From NCBI RefSeq assembly GCF_017115105.1, contig NZ_JABXKH010000025.1, positions 1 to 50,277 of the forward strand: a stretch of 50,277 nucleotides of DNA. The letters run 5' to 3'. Position 1 is the first letter of the stretch. Every line of letters starts with the position of its first letter. Below, one piece after another: positions 1 through 9,230 of the stretch. Made by a program: the position numbers and the translations under genes. The notes under the pieces were generated by a model, which had not been told where the DNA came from, did not search any database, and worked only from the letters and a program-made list of their open reading frames with translations. The DNA comes from Nostoc sp. NMS2. GTDB taxonomy: Bacteria; Cyanobacteriota; Cyanobacteriia; Cyanobacteriales; Nostocaceae.

Positions 1-66
1 TCAATAATTCCCCCTTGTCCCCCTTGTCCCCCTTGTCCCCCTTGTCCTCCTTGTCTCCCTGCTCCC
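1..66. repeat. right arm of a CCCTTGTCC fold-back repeat, cut by window edge
   Basis: The window opens inside a repeat made of tandem nine-base CCCTTGTCC-like units, preceded by the stretch TCAATAATTCCCC. The same centre and C-rich arm recur near 3300, 4130, 36390 and 36830, where a matching G-rich arm (GAAGAGACAAGG) lies to the left. Here the left arm is outside the window. Confidence 0.75.
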
Positions 67-69
67 GGT

Positions 70-89
70 TGGTGAGCGAAGTCGAACCA
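70..89 (+). repeat. small dispersed repeat, TGGT/ACCA stem version
   Basis: Twenty bases: TGGT, the core GAGCGAAGTCGA, then ACCA, which can pair with TGGT. Identical copies lie at 19326-19345 (opposite strand) and 22420-22439. All three interrupt C-rich or G-rich tandem repeats. A second version with a TACT/AGTA stem is at 2714 and 3934. Very small mobile repeats of this size are known from Nostoc genomes; this assignment is by eye. Confidence 0.75.
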
Positions 90-129
90 CATCTCCCTCA
101 TCTCCCTTGCCCCCTTATTCCCTATTCCC

Positions 130-1023
130 TCATTTCTTCAAATACTCCTTTGGATCTTGCGCTACCCAACCCAGAGATGAGCTAGAACGCACTTCAAAAT
201 GGAGATGCGGTTGAGTGGAAGTTGGTTTTCCACTAGTGCCTACTGTTCCTAGTAAGTCTCCTTTTTTGACTTGCTGACCGACAGTAACTTTGATGCTGTC
301 AAGCTGGGCGTAGCGGCTTTGAAGTCCGCCACTGTGGTTAATGATGACCAACTTGCCATAAGAACCTTGGTCATTAGCAAAGGCTACGGTTCCAGGAGCG
401 ATCGCTAACACATTACTACCAACTGGTGCTAATAAGTCAACACCACTGTGGAAGAAAACTTCACCTGTTGACGGATTAATTTGCCATCCATAAGCTAATC
501 CGACATTTGCCACTTGTGCCAAGGGATATCCAGACAGGGATGCACGGTTTGGCGTAGCTGTATCAGTGAGTAAAGGGGACTTAGTTACAACACCATTGGG
601 CGACCAATTTACCCCCGGAACAAACACGATTCTGGGGTTTTGTTGGCAGCCATTCACTTCAAAAAGGCTATCAGCACGAACTTTGTATTGTACTGCCACT
701 TGTCGCCAAGTTTGACCGCGAGGCACTTCAACTACAATCCCATTGTAGGGAGGAATTTGAAGCACACTACCAACGGCTGCGATCGCGCCATTCTGCAAAG
801 CTGGATTCATGCCAATAATAGTTGTAGGTATGAGATTGTAGCGCTGCGCTATGCTCTCCAAAGTTTCGCCACGAACAACTTTATGGCGTTGGAAGCGAGA
901 TAGGGCTGGAATCGGGCAACCACCTACAGCAGCGTTAGCACTGTTCAAGTTTGGCAGTATGCTTACTAGGCCCAAGGCGCTAACTAGGCTACAGAGAAAC
1001 AGTTGACGAAAGGGTAAAGTCAT
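130..1023 (-). CDS. LysM and M23 peptidase domain protein
   Basis: Probable secreted or envelope-bound murein hydrolase of 297 residues. A signal peptide covers about residues 1-32, ending NSANA. A LysM peptidoglycan-binding domain follows at about 47-91 (HKVVRGETLESIAQRYN), with a weaker LysM-like segment at 97-136. The C-terminal M23 domain has the zinc motifs FHSGVD (H192, D196) and HLHFE (H273, H275), so it looks catalytically complete. M23 enzymes cut peptide cross-links in the cell wall. The gene stands alone, with C-rich repeats beyond its stop and G-rich heptamers upstream. It could instead be a non-hydrolytic NlpD-type activator, but the intact zinc ligands favour an enzyme. Confidence 0.9.
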   Translation of the reverse strand: MTLPFRQLFLCSLVSALGLVSILPNLNSANAAVGGCPIPALSRFQRHKVVRGETLESIAQRYNLIPTTIIGMNPALQNGAIAAVGSVLQIPPYNGIVVEVPRGQTWRQVAVQYKVRADSLFEVNGCQQNPRIVFVPGVNWSPNGVVTKSPLLTDTATPNRASLSGYPLAQVANVGLAYGWQINPSTGEVFFHSGVDLLAPVGSNVLAIAPGTVAFANDQGSYGKLVIINHSGGLQSRYAQLDSIKVTVGQQVKKGDLLGTVGTSGKPTSTQPHLHFEVRSSSSLGWVAQDPKEYLKK

Positions 1024-1077
1024 GTATACAGGTCAAAAGCGCATTAACTTTAAATTTTAGATGGAGAGTGTGGGAAG

Positions 1078-1196
1078 TGGGGAGATCGGGGGCAGGGGGC
1101 AGGGGGCAGGGGGCAGGGGGCAGGGAGCAGGGGGCAGGGAGAAGGGAGAAGGGAGAAGGGAGAAGGGAGCAGGGGGCAGGGGGCAGGGGGAGAAGA
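1078..1196. repeat. G-rich heptamer array (GGGGCAG units)
   Basis: Tandem GGGGCAG-type heptamers, changing to GAAGGGA units, fill the spacer between the M23 peptidase and htrA genes, which diverge from here. A short AATGACA heptamer run follows at about 1213-1240. Reading frames crossing the array are low-complexity Pro/Ala/Cys strings and are not genes. Confidence 0.9.
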
Positions 1197-1325
1197 ATTA
1201 ATAACCAGTCTCCAATGACAAATGACAAATGACAAATGACTAAATAAATTGATCTGTCCACTTGCCGTTAGCTTGACTACACTTAGAAATTAGCAACTGC
1301 ATTGCTGTCCTTAAGCAGAATTATT

Positions 1326-2534
1326 ATGAAGTTATCTTTAAAGCAACTAGGCGTTTATTTGTTCTTACTGGTATTTGGCTGTGGTGCAGGTTTGTTTGGC
1401 AGTCGCTATCTGCTGCTACAAAATCCCTCATTCCAACAGTTAAGAAATGTGACAATGGCTTCGCCTCCAGAATCTGTAGTGCCAAATTCTCCTAACGGAG
1501 CAATTGGGGCTACTGGAGGCGATAATGTGAATTTTATTGCGACGGCAGTGCAAAAAGTTGGCCCGGCTGTGGTGCGAATTAATGCCACTCGCAAAGTTGC
1601 CAATCCCATCTCTGATGCGTTGAAAAATCCGCTCTTGCGGCGATTCTTTGGAGAGGATGAGCAACCAATTCCTGAAGAACGGATTGAGCGCGGTACAGGA
1701 TCGGGATTTATTTTGAGCGAGGATGGGGAATTACTCACTAACGCTCATGTAGTAGCAGATACAGATACAGTACAAGTCACCCTCAAGGATGGTCGAAGTT
1801 TAGAGGGGAAGGTGATAGGAGTTGATGCTGTGACAGATGTGGCAGTGGTGAAAATTAAAGCGAATCATTTACCGACTGTGAAACTGGGCAATTCGCAAAA
1901 CTTAATACCAGGACAGTGGGCGATCGCAATTGGCAACCCTCTAGGTTTAGATAATACTGTCACTATCGGCATTATCAGCGCTACCGATCGCACCAGCACT
2001 CAAGTTGGTGTCCCAGATAAGCGAGTCAGCTTTATCCAAACTGATGCCGCAATTAACCCTGGTAATTCCGGTGGCCCCTTATTAAACGCCCAAGGTGAAG
2101 TAATTGGTGTTAACACTGCCATCCGCGCTGATGCTCAAGGACTTGGTTTTGCCATCCCCATTGAAACCGCCGCCCGCATTGCCAATGAACTTTTTACCAA
2201 AGGGCGTGTGGAACATCCCTACTTGGGTATTGAAATGGCAGACCTTTCTCCCATCAGAAAACAGCAGATTAATCAAGAAAATCAACTGAACATTCAGCAG
2301 GATGTTGGGATTGTGATTAAAGGAGTTACAGGAGATTCCCCAGCCAAGCGCGGAGGATTGCTGCCTGGAGACGTAATTCAAAAAGTTAACGGTAAACCAG
2401 TCAAAACCTCAGCCCAAGTTCAGAAGCTGGTAGAGTCCAGCAAAGTTGGGGACATAATAGCTATCGAAGTCAATCGTAGCGGGAAAATTCAAGCCTTCAA
2501 AGTACAATCAGGAGCTTATCCTGAAAGAAAATAG
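1326..2534 (+). CDS. HtrA/Deg-family serine protease
   Basis: Envelope quality-control protease of the HtrA/HhoA/HhoB type, 402 residues from the ATG at 1326. An in-frame TTG at 1302 would add eight residues, but the ATG start places the charged end directly before the hydrophobic segment (about residues 8-24). The trypsin-like triad is visible: H141 (TNAHVV), D171 (DAVTDVAVV) and S248 (NPGNSGGPL). One PDZ domain covers about residues 300-395 (PYLGIE...GDVIQKVNGKPV). Cyanobacteria usually carry three such paralogues, and I cannot tell which one this is. It probably degrades or refolds damaged periplasmic proteins after light or heat stress. Confidence 0.95.
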   Translation: MKLSLKQLGVYLFLLVFGCGAGLFGSRYLLLQNPSFQQLRNVTMASPPESVVPNSPNGAIGATGGDNVNFIATAVQKVGPAVVRINATRKVANPISDALKNPLLRRFFGEDEQPIPEERIERGTGSGFILSEDGELLTNAHVVADTDTVQVTLKDGRSLEGKVIGVDAVTDVAVVKIKANHLPTVKLGNSQNLIPGQWAIAIGNPLGLDNTVTIGIISATDRTSTQVGVPDKRVSFIQTDAAINPGNSGGPLLNAQGEVIGVNTAIRADAQGLGFAIPIETAARIANELFTKGRVEHPYLGIEMADLSPIRKQQINQENQLNIQQDVGIVIKGVTGDSPAKRGGLLPGDVIQKVNGKPVKTSAQVQKLVESSKVGDIIAIEVNRSGKIQAFKVQSGAYPERK

Positions 2535-2539
2535 TCAAA

Positions 2540-2784
2540 ATAATTCGTAATTCGTAGTTACAAGACGTTCGCGGACTCGCTCTAAGCGAAAATATGCCCA
2601 CGGCTTTACGCTGCGCTATCAGTAGAAGCTTTAATTCTCCACTGTCATGTTGCCCACCAAATCAGATATTTTGGTGGTAGCTCATGCCCTCTTAATTACG
2701 AATTACGAACTTGTACTGAGCGTAGCCGAAGTATTACGAATTACGAATTATTTTGTCAATAGTCCCAGAATGTTTGACTATTGA
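2540..2784. repeat. inverted heptamer arrays flanking a spacer
   Basis: The htrA-DUF760 spacer has TAATTCG heptamers at its left end and the complementary ATTACGA heptamers at its right end, so it can fold back on itself. A CGTTCGCGG-type dispersed repeat lies at 2565-2583. A TACT/AGTA small dispersed repeat at 2714-2733 splits the right heptamer array. No gene is seen here. Confidence 0.7.
2714..2733 (+). repeat. small dispersed repeat, TACT/AGTA stem version
   Basis: TACT, core GAGCGTAGCCGA, AGTA. The core matches the repeats at 70, 19326 and 22420, while the four outer bases differ on both sides and still pair. It interrupts a run of ATTACGA heptamers. Confidence 0.7.
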
Positions 2785-3132
2785 CTATTGACCATTAGAC
2801 AAATGCTCTAACTGCATTCTTTGTTCCATCTGACGCAGAAAATACCCCGTCATCATGGCCGACGCTAGAAGCCCAGCTAAGTTATCCCGATCTGTTGTGA
2901 TTTGCACGTTGAAATTTTCTGCTGGGAGCATTCCCACTAGCCCTTGGACATTTTGCGAGATGATTTGTTTAATTTCAGGGCTGGCGGATTGAGCAATCCT
3001 CGCTAAAACATCAGGAGACTGATGTTGTAGATATTTGAGTAACTGATTGGGGTATTCGTCAGAGTGGTCGGAAAGAAGTTGATTAGGGTGTTCCTCGGAG
3101 TTGTCATTTAAAAAGTCAGGATTAAACACCAT
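2785..3132 (-). CDS. DUF760 family protein
   Basis: A 115-residue protein that matches my memory of the DUF760 family, found in cyanobacteria and plastids, with no signal peptide or membrane segment. The conserved part runs from about residue 30 (LLKYLQHQSPDVLARIAQSA) to the end (GYFLRQMEQRMQLEH). The N-terminus contains a short internal duplication (EEHPNQLLSDHSDEYPNQLL), probably from local slippage. Plant members have been linked to chloroplast protein turnover; no function is established for the cyanobacterial form. The last codons and stop merge into an AATGGTC-like heptamer repeat. Confidence 0.8.
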   Translation of the reverse strand: MVFNPDFLNDNSEEHPNQLLSDHSDEYPNQLLKYLQHQSPDVLARIAQSASPEIKQIISQNVQGLVGMLPAENFNVQITTDRDNLAGLLASAMMTGYFLRQMEQRMQLEHLSNGQ

Positions 3133-3213
3133 TGGCAGTTTTATTTAGCTTAATTGCTAACTCTACTTTAAACCATAGTACAAGGCTAGCGCATTCACCA
3201 CGGGTATAAGTCT

Positions 3214-3385
3214 TGGGGATTGGGAATAGGGAATTGGGCATTGGGAATTGGCATGAAGAAGAGACAAGGGAGACAAGGAAGAGGGGGGAGACAAGGGAGA
3301 GACTTATTCAATAATTCCCCCTTGTCCTCCTTGTCCTCCTTGTCCTCCTTGTCTCCCTCATCCCCCTATTCCCCACTCCCCACTC
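3214..3385. repeat. fold-back repeat with GAAGAGACAAGG and CCTTGTCC arms
   Basis: A left GGGAATTG/GACAAGG arm, a short AT-rich centre (ACTTATTCAATAATTCC) and a right CCTTGTCCT arm that is the reverse complement of the left. It shares its centre with copies at 4038-4234, 36340-36430 and 36765-36893 and with the window start. The scpB reading frame ends inside its right edge. Confidence 0.8.
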
Positions 3386-3908
3386 CCTTTAGCTCTAGTT
3401 CTAGTTCTAATTGTTCTTCCTTTTGACTGGTGGAAAGTATTTGTGGAAGTTGTTCGATTTGGAAATACTGATGGAATTTTGGGGTTACTTGGAGTGAGTA
3501 GGAGCGAGAATCGCTGTCTCGACGTTTGCGGATAAAACCAAGTTCTACGAGTTCTGGAACGTGTTGATATACTCCTGAACCGCGCAAGTTAATCAAGTCG
3601 CTTTGGAGTATGGGACTATTGAGAGCGATCGCTGCTAAAGTCCGCAATGCACCTACACCCAACTCTACTGGTATCATCGTTTGCACTAAATCATGAAAAT
3701 CAGACCGGAGTTGCAAACTATAACCATCTGGGGTTTCTACTACCTCTAGGGCGCTATCTCGGTGGGCATAATTGTCCATGAGTTCAATTATGCCTTCTTT
3801 GACTGCGGCGCGATCGCACGCAGCATACTCGGCGATTTCGCCGAGCGACAAAGGTTTACCCTTTAAATAGAGAATTGCTTCTATCTTCGTCGCTGTGGCT
3901 GTAATCAT
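3366..3908 (-). CDS. scpB: segregation and condensation protein ScpB
   Basis: ScpB partners ScpA and SMC in the condensin complex that organises and separates chromosomes. The 180-residue protein shows the two winged-helix domains: the first from about residue 5 (TKIEAILYLKGKPLSLGEIAE), the second from about 85 (LRTLAAIALNSPILQSDLINLRG, then YQHVPELVELGFIRKRRD). The last dozen residues (ELELELKGVGSGE) are low complexity and come from the adjoining repeat, which also supplies the stop codon. The native C-terminus was therefore probably replaced or extended by repeat DNA. No scpA is in the window. Confidence 0.9.
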   Translation of the reverse strand: MITATATKIEAILYLKGKPLSLGEIAEYAACDRAAVKEGIIELMDNYAHRDSALEVVETPDGYSLQLRSDFHDLVQTMIPVELGVGALRTLAAIALNSPILQSDLINLRGSGVYQHVPELVELGFIRKRRDSDSRSYSLQVTPKFHQYFQIEQLPQILSTSQKEEQLELELELKGVGSGE

Positions 3909-3933
3909 TTAGTCATTAGTCATTAGTCACTTG

Positions 3934-3953
3934 TACTGAGCGTAGTCGAAGTA
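3934..3953 (+). repeat. small dispersed repeat, TACT/AGTA stem version
   Basis: TACT, GAGCGTAGTCGA, AGTA, inserted in a run of TCATTAG heptamers just upstream of scpB. It differs from the copy at 2714 by one core base. Confidence 0.7.
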
Positions 3954-4037
3954 TTGGTCATTAGTACATGACAACTAACAATCAACAAGTGTGTGGCATT
4001 ATATCGTAAATTGTCAAAATATTGTTAGCCATCAAAT

Positions 4038-4234
4038 TGGAATTGGGAATGGGGAATGGGGCATTGGGCATGAAGAAGAGACAAGGGAGACAAGGAAGAG
4101 GGGGGAGACAAGGGAGAGACTTGTTTAATAATTCCTCCTTGTCCCCCTTGTCCCCCTTGTCCCCCTTGTCCCCCTGCCCCCTCACTCCCCCTGCCCCCTG
4201 CCCCCTGCTCCCTTGCTCCCTCATCCCCACTCCC
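4038..4234. repeat. fold-back repeat between scpB and ispD
   Basis: A second full copy of the repeat at 3214: GGGAATGGG units, GAAGAGACAAGG arm, the ACTTGTTTAATAATTCC centre, then CCCTTGTCC and CCCCTGC units. The ispD stop codon abuts its right end. The two copies agree best across the left arm and centre, while unit numbers in the right arm differ. Confidence 0.8.
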
Positions 4235-4930
4235 TCAAAAGCCTCTAGTTGTGAGAATAAATTCTGCGATCGCTAAATCTTGTGGAGTCGTCACTTTTAA
4301 ATTTGTCTCCTCTCCTTCGACAATTCGGACTTTAATACCGCACTTTTCAAATAAAGCGGCATCGTCAGTTACTTCCCAACCTTGCCGGACACCTTCAGCA
4401 TGGCACTGTTTCAACAACTTGACATCAAATCCTTGGGGAGTTTGTGCTGCCCACAATTTTTGTCTGTCGGGTGTTTCTTGAATTATGCCTTGTTCATCGA
4501 CAACTTTTATGGTGTCTTTGACGGGTACACCAGCAATTAAACCGGGACAGTGGCGAATGGCTTGGGCACAAGAGTTAAATAAATCTGGTGTGGCGAGACA
4601 TCTAGCACCATCGTGAATTAACACTTGTTCTGCGGCTACTGGCAAAGCTTGCAAGCCATTGTAAACAGATTCTTGGCGGGTAGAACCACCTTGAATCAAT
4701 TCCACTGGTTTAGTGAGCTTGAGATCGGCGAGAATTGCGCTGAAATCTGGCCAATCGGTAGGCTGAGAAATAATCCCGATCCAACTGATTGTATTTGCGG
4801 CTTCTGCGGCTAATAGAGTCCAAGCAATAATTGGTTGCGATCGCACTCTTAGCAGCAGTTTATTGCGGTTACTACCCATTCTTTTTCCGATTCCCGCAGC
4901 TGGAATTAGTAAATACACAGAATTCCTCAA
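4235..4930 (-). CDS. ispD: 2-C-methyl-D-erythritol 4-phosphate cytidylyltransferase
   Basis: IspD joins CTP and methylerythritol phosphate in the MEP pathway, which supplies isoprenoids for carotenoids, the chlorophyll phytyl tail and quinones. The 231-residue length is typical. The nucleotide-binding signature LIPAAGIGKRMGS sits at residues 8-20 with the lysine of NK at 24. Other family motifs are GGSTRQESVYNGL (81-93), IHDGAR (105-110), VPVKDTIK, and AQTPQGF in the second half. It diverges from the GT9 gene across a 57-bp spacer that must hold both promoters. Confidence 0.95.
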   Translation of the reverse strand: MRNSVYLLIPAAGIGKRMGSNRNKLLLRVRSQPIIAWTLLAAEAANTISWIGIISQPTDWPDFSAILADLKLTKPVELIQGGSTRQESVYNGLQALPVAAEQVLIHDGARCLATPDLFNSCAQAIRHCPGLIAGVPVKDTIKVVDEQGIIQETPDRQKLWAAQTPQGFDVKLLKQCHAEGVRQGWEVTDDAALFEKCGIKVRIVEGEETNLKVTTPQDLAIAEFILTTRGF

Positions 4931-4987
4931 TCTTTAAGCTATATATTTTCCCCTAAAATAGGGAGCGAGTAAGCGTCAATAAATATT

Positions 4988-5947
4988 ATGCGAGTAGTAG
5001 CCCTTGTACCTGGCGGAATTGGCGACCAAATTCTCTTCTTTCCGACTCTAGATGACCTGAAGCGCAATTACCCTGACGCTCAGATAGATGTCGTTGTTGA
5101 ACCCCAGTCAAAGGCTGCCTACCGAGTGAGCAAGTCAGTTCACGAGGTGCTGAACTTTGATTTTCACGACCGTAATAGTCTGGCAGATTGGGGTAACTTG
5201 GTAGGGACAATTCGCGATCGCGAATACGATGTTGTCATTGCTGTGAAGCAAATTTGGTTGCTGGGTCTTTTACTCTGGTTGACAGGAATTCCCATACGTA
5301 TTGGCTACAAAGGCAAAGGTTCGGTTTTTCTGACCCATGCTGTGCCATTTAAACCATCCCAGTATGCGGCGGCAGTATATCACGATTTGCTGCAACCATT
5401 GGAAATAAATAGCCCTGTCCCAGAGTTAGCAGTAAATGTGCCAAAACCTGATATTGAGTGGGCACAAAAGGAACAGAAACGTTTAGGGGTACATGAAACA
5501 GGCTATATCTTGATTCATGGTGGCTCTGGCCAGTTATCACAGGCTAAAGAACTGGATAAAATCTACCCTGTCGAAAGTTGGCATCAAATTATTCAAGGCT
5601 TCCAAGATAAGCAGCCGGATCTGCCTGTAGTGGTTGTTAAGGGAACTGACGATGAACAGTTTGTGCGATCGCTTCTGGGGTCTTCTCCAGATATCAAGGT
5701 GACTGCCCCAGATGATATTGGCAAGTTAACTGCTATGATCGCCGGAGCAAATTTGATGTTGTCTACTGATAGTCCGGCACTACAACTGAGTGTTGCAGTC
5801 CAAACCTATACCATCGCCCTATTTGGCCCCACCGATCCAGCTAAGTTGTTGCCGAAAAACGATAAATTTCTGGCGATTACATCCCCCACGGGAAAAACGG
5901 CGGATGTTTCACCAAACGCAGTTTTAGAGAAAATTTGGGGTGGCTAA
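4988..5947 (+). CDS. glycosyltransferase family 9 (heptosyltransferase-like)
   Basis: A 319-residue protein resembling ADP-heptose:LPS heptosyltransferases. The N-terminus MRVVALVPGGIGDQILFFPTL carries the GGIGD loop typical of GT9. The C-terminal nucleotide-sugar domain has IHGGSGQLSQAKE (about 176-188), STDSPALQLSVA and ALFGPTDPAKLLP. It probably adds a sugar to lipopolysaccharide or another surface glycan at the inner face of the membrane. The actual donor is unknown, because cyanobacterial LPS often lacks heptose. A hairpin at 6018-6054 may end its transcript. Confidence 0.85.
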   Translation: MRVVALVPGGIGDQILFFPTLDDLKRNYPDAQIDVVVEPQSKAAYRVSKSVHEVLNFDFHDRNSLADWGNLVGTIRDREYDVVIAVKQIWLLGLLLWLTGIPIRIGYKGKGSVFLTHAVPFKPSQYAAAVYHDLLQPLEINSPVPELAVNVPKPDIEWAQKEQKRLGVHETGYILIHGGSGQLSQAKELDKIYPVESWHQIIQGFQDKQPDLPVVVVKGTDDEQFVRSLLGSSPDIKVTAPDDIGKLTAMIAGANLMLSTDSPALQLSVAVQTYTIALFGPTDPAKLLPKNDKFLAITSPTGKTADVSPNAVLEKIWGG

Positions 5948-6017
5948 ACCAGCAGTTTGTCCCAATTTCTGCAATTAGTCTATTGGATATCCAATTTAGT
6001 CATGCGTTTGTTGAATG

Positions 6018-6054
6018 ACCGCAAAACCTGGTTGTGACAGCTAGATTTTGCGGT
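6018..6054 (+). terminator. possible terminator downstream of the GT9 gene
   Basis: ACCGCAAAA at 6018-6026 pairs with TTTTGCGGT at 6046-6054 across a 19-base loop, followed by TATTTCAGTATTT. The U tract is weak, so this is a moderate call. Confidence 0.4.
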
Positions 6055-6069
6055 TATTTCAGTATTTAC

Positions 6070-6196
6070 AGAAGAATTCAGAAGTCAGAATCAATACGCT
6101 CTCTACGAGACACTGTTCTATCCAACGGTCACACAGAATTTATACTGTTCGCGGATGCCGGAGGCATTATTCTGGCTCCTGACTCCTGAATTCTGA
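6070..6196. repeat. inverted TCAGAAT/ATTCTGA heptamers with inner dispersed repeat
   Basis: GAATTCAGAAGTCAGAAT on the left and TCCTGACTCCTGAATTCTGA on the right form an inverted pair. Between them, GTTCGCGGATGCCGGAGGC (6147-6165) is the reverse complement of a dispersed repeat related to the one at 13318-13340. Confidence 0.6.
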
Positions 6197-6712
6197 TTAA
6201 AATATCTCAAAAAAAGCATCATCTAATTCATAACCCAGCATTTGGGCCATAGACTTCAGCCGCGATAGGCTGGGGATATCCTGCTGTTTGAGCCAATCGC
6301 CTAAGACAAAGATTTTGTGCATCAAAAATATTTCTAAGGCTTCAGGATTGTACTGAATGCCATCTTGGGAACTGAACTGGTGTGGTACTAGCATGGCGGC
6401 ATAACGAGCAAATTCTCCAGCTTTCCAATCTAGTAAAAATGCTAACCAGGGGTATTTGGCATCTAGGCGCACAAACCACAGCCGGATTTCTGGAATTTCT
6501 GAGAGTTCGCGTGGATCGCCAGGTTCGAGATCGTAATTGATATCAAAGCGTAGTTGCTGTTCATGGGATGCAACCCCATCTTGCAGCATTTGTTCAATCA
6601 CCGTTGAAGCAGGCGACAGATCCAGATTGTTAATGAAGTCATTATTGAGTGCGATCGCAATTGTCTTTGACTCAGCAGCCACTTTCTTTTTGCTCAACTT
6701 TAGGATCGACAA
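6197..6712 (-). CDS. CRR6-type NDH-1 assembly factor (DUF1817)
   Basis: A 171-residue soluble protein that I recognise as the CRR6/DUF1817 family. In plants, CHLORORESPIRATORY REDUCTION 6 is needed for maturation of the NdhI subunit of the NDH-1 complex, which runs cyclic electron flow and respiration; the cyanobacterial protein is thought to act likewise. Recognisable stretches are FDINYDLEPGDPRELSEIPE (about 77-96), VRLDAKYPWLAFLLDW and a C-terminal LGDWLKQQDIPSLSRLKSMA segment. No signal peptide or membrane helix is visible. It is the last clearly native gene before the GC-rich island. Confidence 0.8.
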   Translation of the reverse strand: MSILKLSKKKVAAESKTIAIALNNDFINNLDLSPASTVIEQMLQDGVASHEQQLRFDINYDLEPGDPRELSEIPEIRLWFVRLDAKYPWLAFLLDWKAGEFARYAAMLVPHQFSSQDGIQYNPEALEIFLMHKIFVLGDWLKQQDIPSLSRLKSMAQMLGYELDDAFFEIF

Positions 6713-6808
6713 TCTACAGTAGCAGCTTTCAGGGATTGACGCTACATTGACCTTGAGAAATTAATCGCGCGTTCCCATAAGCGTCCGGCGCGATCTCTCG
6801 TGGCAGCG

Positions 6809-6898
6809 TTAACTGAACACCACCTCATACCCCACACGGGCGAAGAGCGTCCCAAGTTTCCCACCCATCAATCCCGAACCTAGAATGCCAACTCGCAT
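6809..6898 (-). pseudogene. N-terminal remnant of a coenzyme F420-dependent NADP oxidoreductase-like gene
   Basis: Thirty codons read MRVGILGSGLMGGKLGTLFA and then RVGYEVVFS before a TAA stop. This is the Rossmann start (GxGxxG type) of the NADPH/F420 oxidoreductase-like family, whose members are about 200 residues long. The rest is gone, and downstream DNA meets the CRR6 promoter region. It is the distal end of the decayed oxidoreductase run. Confidence 0.6.
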
Positions 6899-6995
6899 AC
6901 TGCTCTCTCGTCTATCGCTGCCAGCTATCTGCCTTGCACGTGTTACCTTGCTTAGTGAGCTACGGAATGCAAGCAGAGAACACATTTTTTGCCGT

Positions 6996-8048
<1,053 letters not shown>

Positions 8049-8145
8049 CTAAGATCGGGTCTGGTATTGTTCGTCGCTGACCTTTTCCATCCAGTCGGCG
8101 GTCTTGCCGTCGAGTTCTGAATGGCGATGTGCGTCATGCGTGGAT
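8049..8145 (-). pseudogene. C-terminal remnant of a cupin gene
   Basis: The minus strand reads ELDGKTADWMEKVSDEQYQ before a stop, matching [20 protein letters not shown] at the end of the intact cupin at 11678-12088. Upstream, the codons for MTHIAIQ are still visible but frameshifted. The remnant lies directly before the intact aldo/keto reductase, suggesting that a cupin-reductase pair was duplicated and then eroded. Confidence 0.75.
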
Positions 8146-8172
8146 TTGATGATGATACTTTTTGGGCGATCG

Positions 8173-9009
8173 CTAGAATGAACCGTCCGTTGATTTCGAT
8201 AGCTCTTCATTAGCGCGCGTCGCCTGCAACCGTTCCTCGACAGCCGGCGCGATCGCCGCAAGGGCATCACTTCCGGCAACGAACAGCTTCGGCGGATTCT
8301 CCATCCCGGCGATTTTGACCAGAGCATCGCCCAACTTTGCCGGATCGCCCTGCTGTGTACCGTGATAAGGCGACCACATCTCTTGGACGTTGCCCTCAGC
8401 TGCGTAGTCCTCGATGACATTACTCGCCCACGTAATATTGCGGGCATCCAGAAGATCCGTGCGGAAGAAGCCCGGCTCGACCACCGTGATCTTGATGCCG
8501 AACTGCTCGATCTCGGTTGCCATCGACAGCGAGAGTCCTTCGACCGCAAACTTCGTCGCACTGTAAGCAGCGCAGTGCTTCAGTCCGACCACGCCGGCAA
8601 CGGAGCTGATGTTGATGATGTGGCCCGACCTCTGCTGACGCATAACCGGCAGCACGGCACGCATGACGTACACCACACCATAGAAGTTCGTAGCGAACTG
8701 GCGTTCGATCTCGGCTGTGGTCATCTCTTCAAAATTACCAAGCAGGCTGTAGCCCGCATTGTTAACCAAAACGTCGATGCGACCGAACCGCTTCACCGCC
8801 TCCTCGACGGCTGTTTTCGCCTGTACCTCGTCGGCAACGTCCAACTGGACAAATGCAAGATTCTCGCTTGCAACATCGCGCAAGGCATTACGCACTTTAT
8901 CGAGGTTTCGGCCAGTCGCGACTACACGGTCACCGGACTGCAATGCCGCCTTGGCGATTCCGGTGCCGATGCCGCTGCCGGCGCCTGTGATAAACCAGAC
9001 TTTGCTCAT
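8173..9009 (-). CDS. short-chain dehydrogenase/reductase
   Basis: A 278-residue classical SDR oxidoreductase. The cofactor loop TGAGSGIG is at residues 8-15, NNAG at 83-86, the catalytic serine at 136 (INISSVAG), and YSATK gives Y149 and K153. An arginine at residue 34 (ATGRN) suggests NADP(H) preference. The family acts on many alcohols, ketones and sugars, so no substrate is claimed. AAGGA just upstream of the ATG is a credible ribosome site. The gene is intact and visibly GC-rich, consistent with acquisition. It probably belonged to one transcript with the neighbouring reductase and decarboxylase genes. Confidence 0.9.
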   Translation of the reverse strand: MSKVWFITGAGSGIGTGIAKAALQSGDRVVATGRNLDKVRNALRDVASENLAFVQLDVADEVQAKTAVEEAVKRFGRIDVLVNNAGYSLLGNFEEMTTAEIERQFATNFYGVVYVMRAVLPVMRQQRSGHIINISSVAGVVGLKHCAAYSATKFAVEGLSLSMATEIEQFGIKITVVEPGFFRTDLLDARNITWASNVIEDYAAEGNVQEMWSPYHGTQQGDPAKLGDALVKIAGMENPPKLFVAGSDALAAIAPAVEERLQATRANEELSKSTDGSF

Positions 9010-9230
9010 AATTATTTTCCTTTTACTCGGACTTAATCAAGCCCTGTATTGTTCATTGCTCGTTATCATCGCCATTATTCCATCGCTACTTCATTCAGGC
9101 ATTTCAACGCATTCAGTGTTCGGGGATATCCCACCCAGGGCAACAATTGTGTAATTAGATCCAGCAGGATGTCTTTGCTGTTTCCGACATTCAAGTTGCC
9201 TTGAACGTGCCCCTTTATCTGTGATTCAAC

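Noticed and set aside
989..1261. Open reading frames across the G-rich array (Pro/Cys/Ala/Leu-rich)
   Set aside because: The frames exist only because the repeats lack stops; composition is purely repeat-driven and there is no ribosome site.
8362..9154. Plus-strand open frames over the SDR gene
   Set aside because: They are antisense to a gene with complete SDR motifs; long shadow frames are expected in GC-rich coding DNA.
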